Assembly (NCBI GenBank): GCA_018336035.1
Contig: JAGXRD010000085.1
Coordinates: 1-64,000 of the forward strand
Origin: Alphaproteobacteria bacterium
GTDB taxonomy: Bacteria; Pseudomonadota; Alphaproteobacteria; Ferrovibrionales; Ferrovibrionaceae
Direction of reading: 5' to 3'
DNA length: 64,000 nucleotides
Shown: piece after piece, positions 50,691 to 60,597 of the stretch
Numbering within the stretch: position 1 is the stretch's first letter
Layout: every line of letters begins with the position of its first letter
Program-made: the position numbers and the translations under genes
Notes under the pieces: generated by a model
The model's input: only the letters and a program-made list of their open reading frames with translations
Database searches by the model: none
What the model was told of the DNA's origin: nothing

Positions 50691-52265
50691 TCAATGCTTT
50701 GCGCGCCGGAGCAGTGCAACAAATGCAGCGAGCAGACTCACCATCGCAAAAGCGAGCAGAGGTCCGTCGCCGATACGCGCATAAAGTGGGCGCTGCGCAA
50801 TCGCGAGCGGTAAACCGCCATCGACAACGCCGATTTCATCGAGGCCGAGCCGCGCCGTGATGCGGCCATAGGGATCCACGATGGCGCTGATGCCGTTGTT
50901 GGCGGCGCGCACCAGCGGCAGCCCCTGTTCGACGGCGCGGAATTTTGCAGCGACGAGATGCTGATACGGGCCCGAGGAACGACCGAACCAGCCATCGTTG
51001 GTGAGGTTGAGCAGCATGCCAGCTGCCGGCGCACTGCCCTCGCGCGGCGGCATCGATTCATCGGGGAAGACCGCTTCGTAGCAGATCAGCACGCGCGCGA
51101 AGGGCAAACCGGGAATGGCAATCGGCGAGGCATCGCGACCAAAAGAGAAATCCACCGCGCCGGCCGCCACCGCATCGAGGCCGAGCGGCTTGAGAAGCTG
51201 GCGGAATGGCAGGTATTCGCCGAACGGGACCAGATGCACCTTGTCGTAGCGCGCGGAAATCTCGGCATCGCTGCCGAGGGCGAAGACGCTGTTATAGATC
51301 GCGATGTCGCGCGGATTGGCCGAAAGCTGTTCGCGGCGCGGCGCACCGGTGATCAGCACCGTGCCAGGCGCGAGCCGCTGCGCCAGTGCATCGCGCAGCC
51401 CGGGCTCTTCCGCCAGCAGATAGGGGATTGCGGTCTCGGGCCAGATCACATGCGTGAGCGGCTTGTCGGATGGCCGCAGGCTGAGCGCGACATGCTGCTG
51501 CAGATGCTGCTGGCGCAGGTCGTCCTGCCATTTCAGCGTCTGCTCGATGCTCGGCTGCACCAGCCGCAGATTGACATCGGGCTGCATGGCGACATCGGTC
51601 GGCACGCGCAGCGCGGCCAGGCCCATCGCAACGATCAGCAACGCCGGCAGTGCGAGGGCAACACGACGGCCCGACACCGCGATGGCAAGGCCGCTCGCCG
51701 CCAGCATGGTCAGCAGACCCAGCCCCTGTGCGCCGATGAAGGCGGCCAGCTGCATCGCCGCCGGCCAGTCGCCCCAGACATAGCCGATCAGGTTCCACGG
51801 AAAACCGGTGCCGACATGGCCGCGCAGCCATTCGCCGACCAGCCAGCCGAACGGCATCAGCAGCATGTAAAGCGCACGATTGCCGCGCGCGATCAGCCAG
51901 GCGAACCAGGCGCCGGTGGCGGGGAACACCGCCAGCACGATGGGCAGGCCCAGCACCGGCAGCGGCAGCAGGATTGCGAATTTCGCCGCATCGACGAAGA
52001 AGGAGATGCCGATCCAGTAATGGCCGGCGACGAAATAGCCGTAGCAGAAAGCGAACAGCGTGAAGAAACTGCGGCGGCGTGCGGGCGTATCAACACCTCC
52101 GTCATCGAGCAGCAGAAGCAGAGTGAAGCAGACGAAAGCCAGCGGCCAAAGCGACAGCGGCGCCTGCGCGGTGGCCAGCACCACACCCAGCAGCAAGGCC
52201 GCGCCATAGCGGCGCCAGCCGCGCAAGGCCTGCCAGCGGGCGGCGATATCGCGCAGCTGACTCAT
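50691..52265 (-). CDS. lnt: Apolipoprotein N-acyltransferase
   Basis: 524 residues with six to eight N-terminal membrane segments, then a periplasmic nitrilase-like domain. The triad is visible: Glu in IWPETAIPYL, Lys in YDKVHLVPFGEYLPF, and Cys in VLICYEAVFPD. It adds the third acyl chain to lipoproteins at the outer face of the inner membrane. It neighbours corC, as in many proteobacteria. Confidence 0.95.
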   Translation of the reverse strand: MSQLRDIAARWQALRGWRRYGAALLLGVVLATAQAPLSLWPLAFVCFTLLLLLDDGGVDTPARRRSFFTLFAFCYGYFVAGHYWIGISFFVDAAKFAILLPLPVLGLPIVLAVFPATGAWFAWLIARGNRALYMLLMPFGWLVGEWLRGHVGTGFPWNLIGYVWGDWPAAMQLAAFIGAQGLGLLTMLAASGLAIAVSGRRVALALPALLIVAMGLAALRVPTDVAMQPDVNLRLVQPSIEQTLKWQDDLRQQHLQQHVALSLRPSDKPLTHVIWPETAIPYLLAEEPGLRDALAQRLAPGTVLITGAPRREQLSANPRDIAIYNSVFALGSDAEISARYDKVHLVPFGEYLPFRQLLKPLGLDAVAAGAVDFSFGRDASPIAIPGLPFARVLICYEAVFPDESMPPREGSAPAAGMLLNLTNDGWFGRSSGPYQHLVAAKFRAVEQGLPLVRAANNGISAIVDPYGRITARLGLDEIGVVDGGLPLAIAQRPLYARIGDGPLLAFAMVSLLAAFVALLRRAKH

Positions 52266-52277
52266 CGGGCAGAAAAT

Positions 52278-52400
52278 GGGATTCCGGCTCGCGCGGAGCC
52301 TGTCCTCGGGCTGTGCGCAGCACAGACCCGTGGGCTTGGCCGGAATGACGATTGAATCATCCCGTCACCCCGGGCTTGACCCTGGGTCCCATTTTTATGG
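52278..52400. repeat. Extragenic palindromic repeat, copy 4 (composite)
   Basis: Located between corC and lnt. One part is bounded by ATTCCGGC (52281-52288) and GCCGGAAT (52339-52346) with inner CTGTGCGCAGCACAG. The second reads CGTCACCCCGGGCTTGACC, with the inverted repeat ACCCcGGG/CCCtGGGT and a trailing TCCCATTTTTA as in copy 1. Confidence 0.6.
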
Positions 52401-52418
52401 ATCGCGAAATGGTGCCGA

Positions 52419-53297
52419 TTAGGCCGCATCGGCGCTGGATTGCGGCGCCAGCTGGCGGATGCGCACGCGTTTGACGCGGCGCGGATCGGCTTCGAGCACC
52501 TCGAAGGACAGACCGGCAGGATGCTCGAGCAGCTCGCCGCGCAACGGCACGCGGCCGAGATGCGACACAATCAGGCCGCCCACGGTATCGACGTCGCTGT
52601 CGTCCTCGGGATCGAGCAGGCTGCGGCCGAGTTTTTCTTCCAGGTCGTCGATCGGGCAGCGACCGAGCGCTTCCAGCACGCCATCGGCGCGCTGGATCAG
52701 CATGCCGCTGGCCGCCACGTCATGCTCGTCGTCAATTTCGCCAACAATCTGTTCAACCAGATCCTCGATGGTGACCAGGCCATCCAGCCCGCCATATTCA
52801 TCGACCACGATGGCCATATGCACGCGGGTGTCGCGCATCTCGCGCAGCAGTTCGAGCACCGATTTCGACGGCGGCACCACCAGCAGCTTGCGCATCACCT
52901 TCTCGAGCGAGAAGTTGCTGCGGGCGCCGGAGAGATAGGGCAGCACATCCTTGACATGGATCATGCCGATCACGTCGTCGAGATTGCCGCGATAAATCGG
53001 CAGGCGCGAATGCTCGGCATCCACCAGCGTCTTCACCAGCTTCTCGAATTCGATCTCCAGCGGCACGGCGATGATATCGGTGCGCGGCACGCGGATTTCG
53101 CCGACGCGCAGCTCGCCCACTTCCAGCACATTGCGCAGCAGCGCGCGCTCGGCGGTTTCCTCAGGCGTCGCGCTGTCGTCGGCATGCTCTTCCAGCAGCT
53201 CTTCGATACTGTCGCGCAGGGATTCATCGCCGCGACCACGCAGCAGCGACAGCAGCCGCTTCCAGAGCGTGGCGCCGTTGTCGCGCGTCTCGCTCAT
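52419..53297 (-). CDS. corC: CBS-domain CorC/HlyC-type protein
   Basis: 292 residues without membrane segments. Two CBS domains (about 70-200) include RVPRTDIIAVP and AIVVDEYGGLDGLVTIEDLVE. The C-terminal CorC_HlyC domain contains DVDTVGGLIVSHLGRVP. It is named for a role in magnesium and cobalt efflux with CorA; in the lnt/ybeY neighbourhood it is usually called the hemolysin-like CBS protein. It is coupled to ybeY by an ATGA overlap. Confidence 0.9.
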   Translation of the reverse strand: MSETRDNGATLWKRLLSLLRGRGDESLRDSIEELLEEHADDSATPEETAERALLRNVLEVGELRVGEIRVPRTDIIAVPLEIEFEKLVKTLVDAEHSRLPIYRGNLDDVIGMIHVKDVLPYLSGARSNFSLEKVMRKLLVVPPSKSVLELLREMRDTRVHMAIVVDEYGGLDGLVTIEDLVEQIVGEIDDEHDVAASGMLIQRADGVLEALGRCPIDDLEEKLGRSLLDPEDDSDVDTVGGLIVSHLGRVPLRGELLEHPAGLSFEVLEADPRRVKRVRIRQLAPQSSADAA

Positions 53298-53911
53298 GCT
53301 TTTTTCTTCCGTGCGACGGCTGCTGTCTTCACAACCTTCTTCGCGGCTTTCTTCTTGACGGTTTTCTTCTTGACGGCCTTCTTCTGGGCGGCCTTTTTCT
53401 TCGTGGCCTTCTTGACCGGGCTCGCCATCCTGTAAGGATCGGCAATGCCCATGCCGGCCAGAATCTGGGTTTCCAGCGGCTCCATCGCCTCGGCCTGCTC
53501 GTCGTCCATATGGTCGTAGCCGATCAGATGCAGCACGCCATGCACGACGAGATGGGTGACATGATCAGCCAGCGTCTTCTTCTGCTCGCGCGCCTCGCGC
53601 CTGCAGGTGGCGAGGCCGAGCGCGACATCGCCGAGATAGGCCGGCGGCTTGGCGGGATCAACGGCGTTTTCAGCCGGGAAGGACAGCACGTTGGTCGGCT
53701 TGTCCTTGGCGCGCCAGCCGGCATTCAGCTTGCGCATCTCATCGTCGTCGGTGAGCAGGATACTGAGCGAGGTCTTCGCTTTGGCCGGCAGTTCGGCCTT
53801 CAGGGCCGCAACAACCGCGCGGCGAACCGCGGCGGCCGGATTGGGCAGCGCCGCACGCCAGGCGCTGCTGGCAATGCGGATATCGATCTCGATACTGGAA
53901 CCGTCGGGCAT
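53294..53911 (-). CDS. ybeY: Endoribonuclease YbeY with Lys/Ala-rich tail
   Basis: 205 residues; ordinary YbeY is about 155-165. The zinc site HGVLHLIGYDH is intact, with DDDEMRKLNAGWR and TNVLSFPAE upstream. From about residue 165 a tail of some 40 residues consists almost only of Lys, Ala, Val and Thr (KKA/KKT units), like bacterial histone H1-like tails. YbeY acts in rRNA maturation and quality control; the tail may aid RNA binding. It is coupled to corC downstream. Confidence 0.93.
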   Translation of the reverse strand: MPDGSSIEIDIRIASSAWRAALPNPAAAVRRAVVAALKAELPAKAKTSLSILLTDDDEMRKLNAGWRAKDKPTNVLSFPAENAVDPAKPPAYLGDVALGLATCRREAREQKKTLADHVTHLVVHGVLHLIGYDHMDDEQAEAMEPLETQILAGMGIADPYRMASPVKKATKKKAAQKKAVKKKTVKKKAAKKVVKTAAVARKKKA

Positions 53912-53960
53912 GGTGCAGTGCTTTGTGGCAAATTCGGCGGCTCAGTTCAACCTGTTGGTC

Positions 53961-55085
53961 TTATCCACGACGGGGCCGTCCAGCCGCATCGGGACGTGTC
54001 AGGCCGAGTTCCTGTTCATGCGCCGAATAGGCCCGCACGATCTTGGTGACCAGCGGATGACGCACGACATCCGCTTCGCCGAACCGCACGAAGCCGATGC
54101 CCTCCACGCCTTCGAGAATATCCAGCGCATGACGCAGACCGGACGGCACGCCGATCGGCAGATCGATCTGCGACAGGTCACCGGTGACAACCAGGCGCGA
54201 ATTCTCGCCCAGGCGGGTCAGCAGCATCTTCATCTGCACCGGCGAGGTATTCTGCGCCTCATCGAGAATCACAAACGCATTCGCCAGCGTGCGGCCGCGC
54301 ATGAAGGCGAGCGGCGCCACTTCGATCTCGCCGCTTTCCAGGCCCTTGGCCACGCGCTCGGCCGGCAGCATGTCGTAGAGTGCGTCGTAGAGCGGACGCA
54401 GGTAAGGATCGATCTTGTCGCGCATATCGCCCGGCAGGAAGCCGAGGCGTTCGCCGGCTTCGACGGCGGGGCGCGACAGGATGATGCGGTCGACGCGGCC
54501 CTCGACCAGGAAGTTCACCGCCATGGCGACGGCCAGATAGGTCTTGCCGGTGCCGGCGGGGCCGAGGCCGAAGACCAGTTCGTGCTTCTGCAATGCTTCG
54601 AAATACAGTTTCTGTGTATGCGAGCGCGGCAGGATGATGCGCTTCTTGGTACGCACCGCACCATCCGGCACCGGCCGGTCGTCGCGGATCAGTTCCGCCT
54701 TGTCACGCAGCTTTGCATTACCACTCACTGGAGCATTCATCGGACCTCCCTGGGTCATGCGGATGGCACCATCGACATCACCCATCTCCAGTTCGGCGCC
54801 ACCTTCGAGGCGCCGGTAGAGATCGGTGAGAACCTTTTTCGCCTGCGCCTGCGCGTCCGCGGCCCCGGTGATCATCAGCCGGTTGCCGCGCGAGGCGACT
54901 GCCACGCCGAGGCGTTCCTCGATGCGTGCCAGATGCCGGTCATGCTCGCCGAACAGCAGCGCCAGCAGGCGGTTGTCATCGAAATCAAGAAGGGTCGACT
55001 GGCCGGAGGTCTCCGGACCGCGCGTATCGCTCACAGGCTTCAGCCTCGTTGCTTCCAAGAGATGTCCGTGCCGCGCCCGGGTCAC
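53961..55085 (-). CDS. phoH: PhoH-like ATPase
   Basis: 374 residues. An N-terminal KH-like part (about 30-100) precedes the PhoH ATPase with Walker [14 protein letters not shown] and Walker [11 protein letters not shown], plus [18 protein letters not shown]. PhoH/YbeZ works with YbeY in RNA metabolism. The start is GTG 55085, overlapping the miaB TGA, so miaB-phoH-ybeY-corC appear as one transcript. Confidence 0.94.
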   Translation of the reverse strand: MTRARHGHLLEATRLKPVSDTRGPETSGQSTLLDFDDNRLLALLFGEHDRHLARIEERLGVAVASRGNRLMITGAADAQAQAKKVLTDLYRRLEGGAELEMGDVDGAIRMTQGGPMNAPVSGNAKLRDKAELIRDDRPVPDGAVRTKKRIILPRSHTQKLYFEALQKHELVFGLGPAGTGKTYLAVAMAVNFLVEGRVDRIILSRPAVEAGERLGFLPGDMRDKIDPYLRPLYDALYDMLPAERVAKGLESGEIEVAPLAFMRGRTLANAFVILDEAQNTSPVQMKMLLTRLGENSRLVVTGDLSQIDLPIGVPSGLRHALDILEGVEGIGFVRFGEADVVRHPLVTKIVRAYSAHEQELGLTRPDAAGRPRRG

Positions 55086-56461
55086 GCAGCCTCGCGCCGG
55101 GCGATCTCGCCGGCAAGCGAATTGGCATAACCGCCGGTGATCGTCACCGGCAGGCGGTCGCCGATCTGCAGCGCCGGATCGGCGACATAGATGGCCTGCA
55201 TATATTGCGAATAGCCGATCAGCTGGCCGGCCTGACGACCCGGCCTCTGGAACAGCACATCCAACTCGCGGCCCTCGCAGGCGCGATTGAAGGCACCCGA
55301 CATCTCCTGCAGCAGGGCCTGCAGCGCCTGGAGCCGTTCGGAACTCACGGCATCGGACACCTGCCTGCCCAACAGGCTGCCCGGCGTGCCGGGACGGTTG
55401 GAATATTTGAAGGAATAGCCGGCAGCGAAACGCGCCTCGCGCACCACCTTCAGCGTGTCTTCGAAATCGGCGTCGGTCTCGCCGGGGAAGCCGGTGATGA
55501 AATCGCCGCTCAGTGCAATATCAGGCCGCGCCGCACGCAGCTTCTCGACCACGCGCAGATAGTCTTCGGCGCGATGGCCGCGATTCATCGCCTTCAGCAC
55601 GTTGTCCGAGCCGGCCTGGATCGGCAGATGCAGGAACGGCATCAGGCCTGCGACATCGCGGTGCGCGGCAATCAGCTCGTCGTCCATCTCGCGCGGATGC
55701 GAGGTGGTGTAGCGCCAGCGCAGATACGGATGCGATTTGGCGAAGCGGTCGTTGAGCACGCGCAGCAGGCGGCCGAGCGACCAGACTTTTCCATCCGGAC
55801 CTTCGCCATGCCAGGCATTCACATTCTGGCCGAGCAGCGCGATCTCCTGCACGCCGGTGGCGACCAGGCGGTCGGCTTCGCGCAGGATGGCCTCCGCGGG
55901 CCGGGAATATTCGGCGCCGCGCGTATAGGGCACGACGCAGAAGGTGCAGAATTTGTCGCAGCCTTCCTGCACGGCGAGATAGCCGACCGGGCCGGGCGCG
56001 TTGCTGATCTCGTCGGGGAGATGGTCGAACTTCGAATCGGGCGGGAAATCGGTGGCGAGAATGCCGCGCCCGCCGGTGCCCTTCACCCGCGCGCGTTCGG
56101 CCCGCGCCAGCAGCTCGGGCAGCTGGTGATAGGCCTGGCTGCCGACCACGAGATCGACAAACGGCGCGCGGTTGATCAGTTCCTTGCCCTCGGCCTGCGC
56201 GACGCAGCCGGCCACCGCGATGGTGACGTCGCCGCCTTTCGCCTGGGCGGCATGTTTGCGGATGCGCCAGTGGCCCAGTTCGGAGAAGACCTTCTCGGCG
56301 GCTTTTTCGCGGATGTGGCAGGTGTTGATGATCACCATGTCGGCGTCATCGGGCGTCTCGGTCTTGGCGTATCCGAGCGGTGCCAGCACGTCCGCCATGC
56401 GGGCGGAGTCGTAGACGTTCATCTGGCAGCCGTGGGTCTTGATGAACAGCTTTTTGGCCAA
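55082..56461 (-). CDS. miaB: tRNA-2-methylthio-N6-dimethylallyladenosine synthase
   Basis: 459 residues. The N-terminal UPF0004 domain has cysteines in [17 protein letters not shown] and VAGCVAQ. The radical-SAM cluster [15 protein letters not shown] and the C-terminal TRAM domain follow. It methylthiolates A37 of tRNAs. The apparent start is TTG 56461, rare for this family; no in-frame ATG precedes KKLFIKTHG. Confidence 0.95.
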   Translation of the reverse strand: MAKKLFIKTHGCQMNVYDSARMADVLAPLGYAKTETPDDADMVIINTCHIREKAAEKVFSELGHWRIRKHAAQAKGGDVTIAVAGCVAQAEGKELINRAPFVDLVVGSQAYHQLPELLARAERARVKGTGGRGILATDFPPDSKFDHLPDEISNAPGPVGYLAVQEGCDKFCTFCVVPYTRGAEYSRPAEAILREADRLVATGVQEIALLGQNVNAWHGEGPDGKVWSLGRLLRVLNDRFAKSHPYLRWRYTTSHPREMDDELIAAHRDVAGLMPFLHLPIQAGSDNVLKAMNRGHRAEDYLRVVEKLRAARPDIALSGDFITGFPGETDADFEDTLKVVREARFAAGYSFKYSNRPGTPGSLLGRQVSDAVSSERLQALQALLQEMSGAFNRACEGRELDVLFQRPGRQAGQLIGYSQYMQAIYVADPALQIGDRLPVTITGGYANSLAGEIARREAA

Positions 56462-56834
56462 GTCCGGGTTTCAGCGGGGCGGGTACCTTGGATCGAAGCG
56501 ATGATCCGGCGGGGCGCCCCAGACGCTCCTTGTGGATGAATGACGACCGAATCCGAGGGTATCACCCGAATCGCCGCAAGGAAAGCAGAACCGCAGCTAT
56601 TGCGCCGCAGCGTCACAGATTCTTCACAGTAGAATCAAGCAGTTAACGGAGTACTGGAAACAGGCACCCGTCTTTTAGGCCGTGCTTGTGCGGGCTTGAG
56701 GCAGGCCTGGCCCGGCTTTGGGCGGGCTTAGCGAGTCCTTGTTTCGGCTTATCGCAACCTTATAGCACCCTTATTTTGGCTTATTCCGTGAAACATTGAA
56801 AAATTACCTTGTGAAACAGTGACTTGTTCCAAGT
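56462..56834. other. 373-bp noncoding region with helically phased CTT array
   Basis: No gene is seen. From 56685 to 56782 the motif CTT(A/G/T) recurs at 56685, 56695, 56716, 56727, 56738, 56748, 56759, 56770 and 56780, with CTG at 56707. The mean step is about 10.5 bp, one DNA turn. Also present are an inverted repeat GATTCT/AGAATC (56618-56636) and two GTGAAACA copies 23 bp apart (from 56788). The miaB promoter should lie here. Confidence 0.6.
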
Positions 56835-58064
56835 TCAGATGGCGGCTGGCCGCGGATTGTCAACCCCGCGCCGCCGCTTGCGGGCCCAGATCAACACGCC
56901 GGTCACCGCCAGGGCTGCCGTCACCAGACCCATCAGCGACACCAGAATGCGCCCCGGCAGGCCGAGGATGCGACCCGAATGCACGGGAAATTGCGCCTGG
57001 ATCACGATATCCGCCGCCGTGCCGGTGCCGGGCAGGCGCTCGCCCAGCAGGCGGCCATCGGCGCCATCGAAATAAAGCCGGGCCGCGCCAAGGCCGGGCG
57101 CGCCGCGCTCATGGCCGGGATGGAAGTAGCGCACCTGATAGATGCCGTAGTCGGCGGCATAGAGCAGCGCGCCGGGCGGGATCGTCCAGCCCCGGCGTTC
57201 GCCTTCAGCCATCGCGGCGGCATGGATGGCGCCATAGCTGACGCCCGGTTCGATCGGCATGGACTTCGGCCGCGGCCGGCGCTGCTCATAGGGCGTCGGG
57301 GTCGGCTGCGAGACCGCAGTCAGCAGCGGATGGAAAATCTCGCGATACAGATTGAGTGAAAATCCCGAAACGGCGAGCGTGAACAGCAACAGCCATGCCC
57401 ATAATCCGAAGGCCCGATGCCCCTCGAAGACGATGCGATGGCCATCGCCCGACCGCTTGATCAGCCAGGCCGGTTTCCAGTACCGCCAACGCCACTTTCG
57501 CGCCGGCAGCGTGAGCCAGATGCCGGTGACGCAATGCAGCGACCAGCAGAGCGCGATCGTGCCGGTCACCCACAGGCCCAGCCGTTCGATGCCCCACAGG
57601 CCCGAGAGATGCAGATGCTGATGCAGGCGGTAGATGAAGGCGACAACCGTTTCGCGTGTGACCGGCCAGACCGCATTGCGCGCCCGCCGTCCAAGTTCGG
57701 CACCGGTGAACGGATCGACGAACACCTGATCATATGTCAGAGCGAAAGGCCGGCCGCTGGCCGGATCGAGACGCGGCGCGACGAAGAAGGACTGCGACCG
57801 GCCGGGCGCGGGCTGCAACGGAAAATACGTGACCCGCAGGCGTGGATCGCGCGTTTCCAGCTGCTGCGCCAGGATGGTGGCCGGAAGCGCCGGACCGCTG
57901 CCGCTCGCCTGCAGCAGATGCGGGTTGAGCAGCAGGTCCAGCTCCTCGTTCCAGGCGATCACCGCACCGGTGATGCCTGAAACGCAGAGGAATCCGGCGA
58001 GCGCCAGCCCGATCCAGCGATGCAGCAGGCCGATGCCGCGACGTATCGTCATCGCACCGGCCAT
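56835..58064 (-). CDS. PepSY-associated TM-helix protein
   Basis: 409 residues from ATG 58064 (58052 possible), five bases after the TonB-receptor stop. It starts LLHRWIGLALAGFLCVSGITG, the characteristic first helix with conserved His, and has four membrane helices and PepSY parts. Such proteins are often paired with siderophore receptors and are thought to reduce or process ferric siderophore in the periplasm. It is last in the fecI-fecR-receptor-PepSY unit. Confidence 0.85.
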   Translation of the reverse strand: MAGAMTIRRGIGLLHRWIGLALAGFLCVSGITGAVIAWNEELDLLLNPHLLQASGSGPALPATILAQQLETRDPRLRVTYFPLQPAPGRSQSFFVAPRLDPASGRPFALTYDQVFVDPFTGAELGRRARNAVWPVTRETVVAFIYRLHQHLHLSGLWGIERLGLWVTGTIALCWSLHCVTGIWLTLPARKWRWRYWKPAWLIKRSGDGHRIVFEGHRAFGLWAWLLLFTLAVSGFSLNLYREIFHPLLTAVSQPTPTPYEQRRPRPKSMPIEPGVSYGAIHAAAMAEGERRGWTIPPGALLYAADYGIYQVRYFHPGHERGAPGLGAARLYFDGADGRLLGERLPGTGTAADIVIQAQFPVHSGRILGLPGRILVSLMGLVTAALAVTGVLIWARKRRRGVDNPRPAAI

Positions 58065-58069
58065 CGGCC

Positions 58070-60502
58070 TCAGAAATCGAAGCTGGCCGAGAGCAGCACG
58101 GTGCGCGGATCGCCCTGGCCGAGACCGCCGAAGCTGGAAACACCCGACCAGTAATCTTCGTCCATCACATTGCGCATGGTGAGACGCAGGGTGGTGGGCG
58201 TGTTGACCAGCATGGTCTGATAGCGCGCCCCGAGATCGAACCGCACCCAGGATGGCACGCGCTGCGTATTGCCCGCATTGACATACTGGTCGCTGGTGTA
58301 AACCAGCCCGCCGCCGAGCGTCAGGCCGCTCAGGAAGGGGGTATCCCATTCCAGGCCGAGATTGGCCTGAACCTCTGGTACGCCAACCGGACGATTGCCG
58401 ATATTGGCGGCGGTCGCCGTCTTGGTCAGTTCCGCATCGAGGAAAGTGACGCCGCCCAGCACGCGCAGGGTCGGCAGCAACTCGCCGAAGGCGCTCAACT
58501 CGACACCGCGGTTGCGCTGCTCGCCGCCAGAGGTGAGCACGTTGTTCACCGTCATGCTGGACGGCTTGGTGATTTCGAACACGCTCAGCATCGTGGCGAT
58601 CCGGCCGAAATCGACCTTGACGCCGGCCTCCTTCTGCTTCGAGACATAGGGTGCCAGCGCCTCACCCGCATTCAGGGCCGGCGATGTGGCGACATCTCCC
58701 TTGCTCAGCCCTTCGATGTAATTGGCGTAGAGCGACACGGCCTGCCACGGCTTGACCACCAGACCCGCCATCGGCGTGTTCACTGACTTGCCATAGGCAG
58801 AGGTGGTTGCGCCGGTGGTGGTGGAATAGTTGTCCGAGTCCACAGTCTGATGCCGCACACCCAGAGTCAGCTGCACGCGCTCTTCGAGCACCGACAGGGT
58901 GTCGGCAATCGCCACGCCGGACATCGTGGTTTCGGACGTTTTTGGTACGCGCACCGGCTCGGCCAGTTGCTGCGCCGGCGACGAGGTCGGGTTGTAGATA
59001 TTCGACGTGATCGCCGTGCCGTTGGTCTGGCCGCGCGACTGGGTATCCTGGTACTGCGATGCCTGCAGCGTGACAGTGTGGCTGACCATCGCGGTGTCGA
59101 AGCTGCCGCGCACGCCACCATCGACGACAAAGCGTTCTGTCTCGAACACGTTATAGGCCGGGGTGGTGGTGGTGTTGCCGGACGCCGTGGTGATCGAGGG
59201 CGTGCCGAAAATGCGGTCGACGCGGGTGACACCGCCACCGACATTGGCAAACACCGTCACCGCCGGCGTGATATCCAGTTCGGTGCGCAGCAGGCCGGAC
59301 TGATCGGTGATTTCCGACCATTCCCAGCTCTGCATGATGTTGCGATGGCTATCCGGCGCATTTGGTACAGGCAGGCCAGTATTCGAAAAGAACAGCGGCC
59401 GCGACGGCGCATTGATCTTTTCATCCTGGTTGATCAGGTCGAGCGTGCTGCGGAAGCGTTCACCGCGATAATCCGCCGCCAGTGCGCCGACAAAGGCTTC
59501 GCGCGACTGGTTGTCGAGCTGGGTATCGCCACCGGCAAAGCTGCCATTGGCGCGGATGCCGAATTCCTTGTTCTCGCCATAGCGGCGGCTGACATCCACC
59601 TTGGTGCCGAGCTGGCTGTCTTCGGCGAAATCGAAGGTCAGCCGCGTCAGATCAGTATCGCCGGCGCGTTTGGGTACGATGTTGATGGTGCCGCCGATGG
59701 CGCTGTTCGGCGCCATGCCGTTGAGCAGCGCGGTCGGCCCTTTGATGACCTCGACGCGCTCGGCATAGTCGGTCAGTACGCGATAGGTGGAGGCCACGCC
59801 GAAGACGCCGTCGAAGGAGACATCGCCGGAATTGCCTTCGTTGATCGGAAAGCCACGGATGAAGAAGGCATCCAGAATGCCGCCGGCGTGACCGGTGAGA
59901 CGTACGGAGGAATCGTTGCTCGCCACTTCACCCAGTGTGGCGGCCTGCTGGTCGGCAATCTTCTGCGCAGTGTAACTGCTGGTGCTGAAGGGCGTATCCA
60001 TGATGTCGCGATTGCCCAGCAGGCCGAGACGGCCGCCGCGCGCAACCTGACCGCCGGCATAGGTTTCGGGCAGGGCCTGCGGCGCCGCCGGACTGCGCTG
60101 CCCCTCGACCACCACCGGCGGCAGCACAGTTGCGCCGCTGCCCTGCGGCGCTTCCACCAGCGTCACGGTATTCGCACCCGTGGCGCGATAGGTCAGGCCG
60201 GTGCCGTTCAGCAGCCGCGCCAGCGCGTCGGTCGGCGTGAAGCTGCCGCGCAACGCCGGCGCGGTCTTGCCCTGTGCCAGTGCCGCCGGATAACCGACCT
60301 GCCAGCCCGAGCTGCGGGCGAAGCTGTCGAGGGCGGCGGCCAGCGGCTGGGCCGGGATGTCAAACTGCTGCTGCGCCGGGCTGTTTTGCCCGCTTCCTTG
60401 GGCCACCGTCTGGGCCTGCACGCCCGGCTGCAGAACAGGACCAAAAGCCATGGCGCTGCCCAGCAGCAGCGCACCACGCCACGAATACCGCATCACACTC
60501 AT
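58070..60502 (-). CDS. TonB-dependent siderophore receptor with STN signalling domain
   Basis: 810 residues. A signal peptide (ending GVQAQ) is followed by the STN domain (FDIPAQPLAAALDSFARSSG through about residue 118), a likely TonB box near PVVVEG, the plug (FIRGFPINEG, RVEVIKGPTALLNG), and a 22-strand barrel ending in DPRTVLLSASFDF with terminal Phe. The STN domain lets ligand binding signal through FecR to the FecI sigma factor. The FpvA/FoxA-like type suggests a hydroxamate or related ferric siderophore; ligand unknown. Confidence 0.93.
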   Translation of the reverse strand: MSVMRYSWRGALLLGSAMAFGPVLQPGVQAQTVAQGSGQNSPAQQQFDIPAQPLAAALDSFARSSGWQVGYPAALAQGKTAPALRGSFTPTDALARLLNGTGLTYRATGANTVTLVEAPQGSGATVLPPVVVEGQRSPAAPQALPETYAGGQVARGGRLGLLGNRDIMDTPFSTSSYTAQKIADQQAATLGEVASNDSSVRLTGHAGGILDAFFIRGFPINEGNSGDVSFDGVFGVASTYRVLTDYAERVEVIKGPTALLNGMAPNSAIGGTINIVPKRAGDTDLTRLTFDFAEDSQLGTKVDVSRRYGENKEFGIRANGSFAGGDTQLDNQSREAFVGALAADYRGERFRSTLDLINQDEKINAPSRPLFFSNTGLPVPNAPDSHRNIMQSWEWSEITDQSGLLRTELDITPAVTVFANVGGGVTRVDRIFGTPSITTASGNTTTTPAYNVFETERFVVDGGVRGSFDTAMVSHTVTLQASQYQDTQSRGQTNGTAITSNIYNPTSSPAQQLAEPVRVPKTSETTMSGVAIADTLSVLEERVQLTLGVRHQTVDSDNYSTTTGATTSAYGKSVNTPMAGLVVKPWQAVSLYANYIEGLSKGDVATSPALNAGEALAPYVSKQKEAGVKVDFGRIATMLSVFEITKPSSMTVNNVLTSGGEQRNRGVELSAFGELLPTLRVLGGVTFLDAELTKTATAANIGNRPVGVPEVQANLGLEWDTPFLSGLTLGGGLVYTSDQYVNAGNTQRVPSWVRFDLGARYQTMLVNTPTTLRLTMRNVMDEDYWSGVSSFGGLGQGDPRTVLLSASFDF

Positions 60503-60597
60503 CCCCCAGATATAGCTTTACGCAAACGCCTCGCATTTGCATCCTGAATCCCTGACGTGCGGGAGGGGCCGGACCTGAAGCAGAATTCTGAAAAAAT

